A stretch of 13,802 nt of DNA. Origin: Gordonia sp. UBA5067 (GTDB lineage Bacteria > Actinomycetota > Actinomycetes > Mycobacteriales > Mycobacteriaceae). Location of the stretch: the NCBI RefSeq assembly GCF_002414845.1, contig NZ_DIAX01000067.1:1-13802 (forward strand). The letters run 5' to 3'. Under the pieces are notes generated by a model. The model saw only the letters and a list, made by a program, of their open reading frames with translations, was not told where the DNA came from and did not search any database. Below, piece after piece: positions 13,186 to 13,802 of this stretch (position 1 is the stretch's first letter; each line of letters starts with the position of its first letter). The translations under genes and the position numbers were made by a program.

Positions 13186-13750
13186 GAGCAACCACCCTAC
13201 TGTCACCGAGCGCGCGCGGGAACTGCTGGGCGCTCATCTGGTCGGCCATGGGGCAACGGTGATGATCACCGAGGTCGAAGCATATGACGGCGTCAACGAT
13301 CCGGCGTCCCATGCCTTCACTCGGACCCCGCGATCGGAGATCATGTACGGACCGCCCTGGCGGCTGTACGTCTACCGCATCCACGGGCACCACTGCGCCA
13401 ACGTGGTCACCGGACCGACCGAGCATGCTTCTGCAGTCCTGATTCGCGCCGGCCGAGTCGTCGAAGGGCTGCCGATCGCGCGCGAGCGGCGGCCATCGGT
13501 TCACGACGACGACGCACTGGCGCGCGGGCCGGGCAACCTCACCCGGGCACTGGGAATCACCCTTGCGGACAAGGGCACCGACCTCCTCAGCCCGACTCCG
13601 GTCGCGCTGCGCCGACGCGATGGCCCCCCGGCATCAAACATTCGCGACGGACCGCGCGTCGGTGTCCGGCTGGCCGCGGACAACCCGTGGCGGTTCTGGT
13701 TGGCCGACGAGCCGTCGGTCTCGGCATACCGCCGTCATCCCCGGGCGTAA
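13184..13750 (+). CDS. mpg: 3-methyladenine DNA glycosylase, AAG/MPG family
   Basis: Monofunctional glycosylase that removes alkylated purines and hypoxanthine in base-excision repair. The 188 residues carry the active-site residues of the family: EVEAY with catalytic Glu32 and Tyr34, His43 in DPASHA, Tyr64 in LYVY (human AAG E125, Y127, H136, Y159), and GPGNLTRALGI and GPRVGV later. It resembles Rv1688. Some usually conserved positions differ: PPW instead of PPG before LYVY, TPRSE where RN is usual, and HGHHCANV lacking one residue compared with HGIHVCANV. ATG 13184 fits the family start; an in-frame ATG at 13151 is possible but would lie within the SRPBCC gene on the other strand. No clear promoter box or ribosome site precedes either start. 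Confidence 0.93.
   Translation: MSNHPTVTERARELLGAHLVGHGATVMITEVEAYDGVNDPASHAFTRTPRSEIMYGPPWRLYVYRIHGHHCANVVTGPTEHASAVLIRAGRVVEGLPIARERRPSVHDDDALARGPGNLTRALGITLADKGTDLLSPTPVALRRRDGPPASNIRDGPRVGVRLAADNPWRFWLADEPSVSAYRRHPRA
13194..13199 (-). promoter_or_regulatory. -10 box for leaderless SRPBCC transcript (TAGGGT)
   Basis: TAGGGT on the minus strand lies 8 bp before ATG 13185 and inside the first codons of mpg on the other strand. Use of this promoter would place the two transcription units in direct competition. Confidence 0.55.
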
Positions 13751-13754
13751 GCCC

Positions 13755-13793
13755 CTCCCGCCGAGTGGGCAGTCAACTCCCGCCGAGTGGGCA
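13755..13793. repeat. Tandem 17-bp repeat at the right edge
   Basis: CTCCCGCCGAGTGGGCA occurs at 13755-13771 and again at 13777-13793, a 22-bp period with GTCAA between. It starts 4 bp after the mpg stop codon. The array may continue past the window. It looks like a dispersed intergenic repeat and may also act in termination, but its extent cannot be judged here. Confidence 0.75.
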
Positions 13794-13802
13794 CCCCCAC
13801 CC

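Noticed and set aside
1..13802. A defence island, prophage or CRISPR array
   Set aside because: No Cas, restriction, integrase, transposase or phage structural protein is seen, and no spaced repeat array. The content is housekeeping and envelope genes.

Overview
The window is G+C-rich chromosomal DNA from an actinobacterium of the mycolic-acid group (Mycobacteriales). Gordonia, Williamsia, Rhodococcus or Mycobacterium relatives all fit, and the genus cannot be fixed from this sequence alone. Three things support this. The block uvrD / chorismate mutase / pgi / SDR / Fpg matches, as I recall it, the Rv0944-Rv0949 neighbourhood of M. tuberculosis. There is an LGFP-repeat cell-envelope protein and an Rv0910-like SRPBCC protein. 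Many genes also begin directly behind a TAnnnT box, as leaderless mycobacterial genes do. No mobile element, phage gene or CRISPR array is visible.

Layout, left to right: the 5' end of a UvrD/PcrA helicase gene (minus, cut by the window edge); a large polytopic membrane protein with GT-C-like features (minus), divergent from a small AroQ-delta chorismate mutase (plus); pgi (plus), followed within 3 bp by a small lipoprotein gene (plus); convergent to these an SDR oxidoreductase and, upstream of it, a full-length Fpg/Nei DNA glycosylase (both minus); a CysQ-type phosphatase (plus) whose 3' end overlaps a convergent cobF (minus); a very stable 18-bp hairpin; an LGFP-repeat membrane protein (minus) with a long upstream regulatory region; tRNA-Arg(CCT) (minus); a COG4705-type membrane protein with four internal repeats (minus), preceded by an operator-like palindrome; a membrane-anchored solute-binding/VWA fusion (minus); an Rv0910-like SRPBCC protein (minus) whose start codon overlaps that of a divergent 3-methyladenine DNA glycosylase (plus); and a tandem 17-bp repeat at the right edge.

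By function the genes are mostly housekeeping: DNA repair (UvrD, Fpg/Nei, Mpg), central and aromatic metabolism (Pgi, chorismate mutase), sulfur nucleotide/inositol phosphate turnover (CysQ) and cobalamin synthesis (CobF). Among them lie four envelope proteins of unclear role. I do not see a clear new defence or biosynthetic system. The parts that standard annotation explains least well are the LGFP protein and its upstream region, the fourfold-repeat COG4705 protein with its palindrome, and the two divergent gene pairs with nearly or actually overlapping starts.
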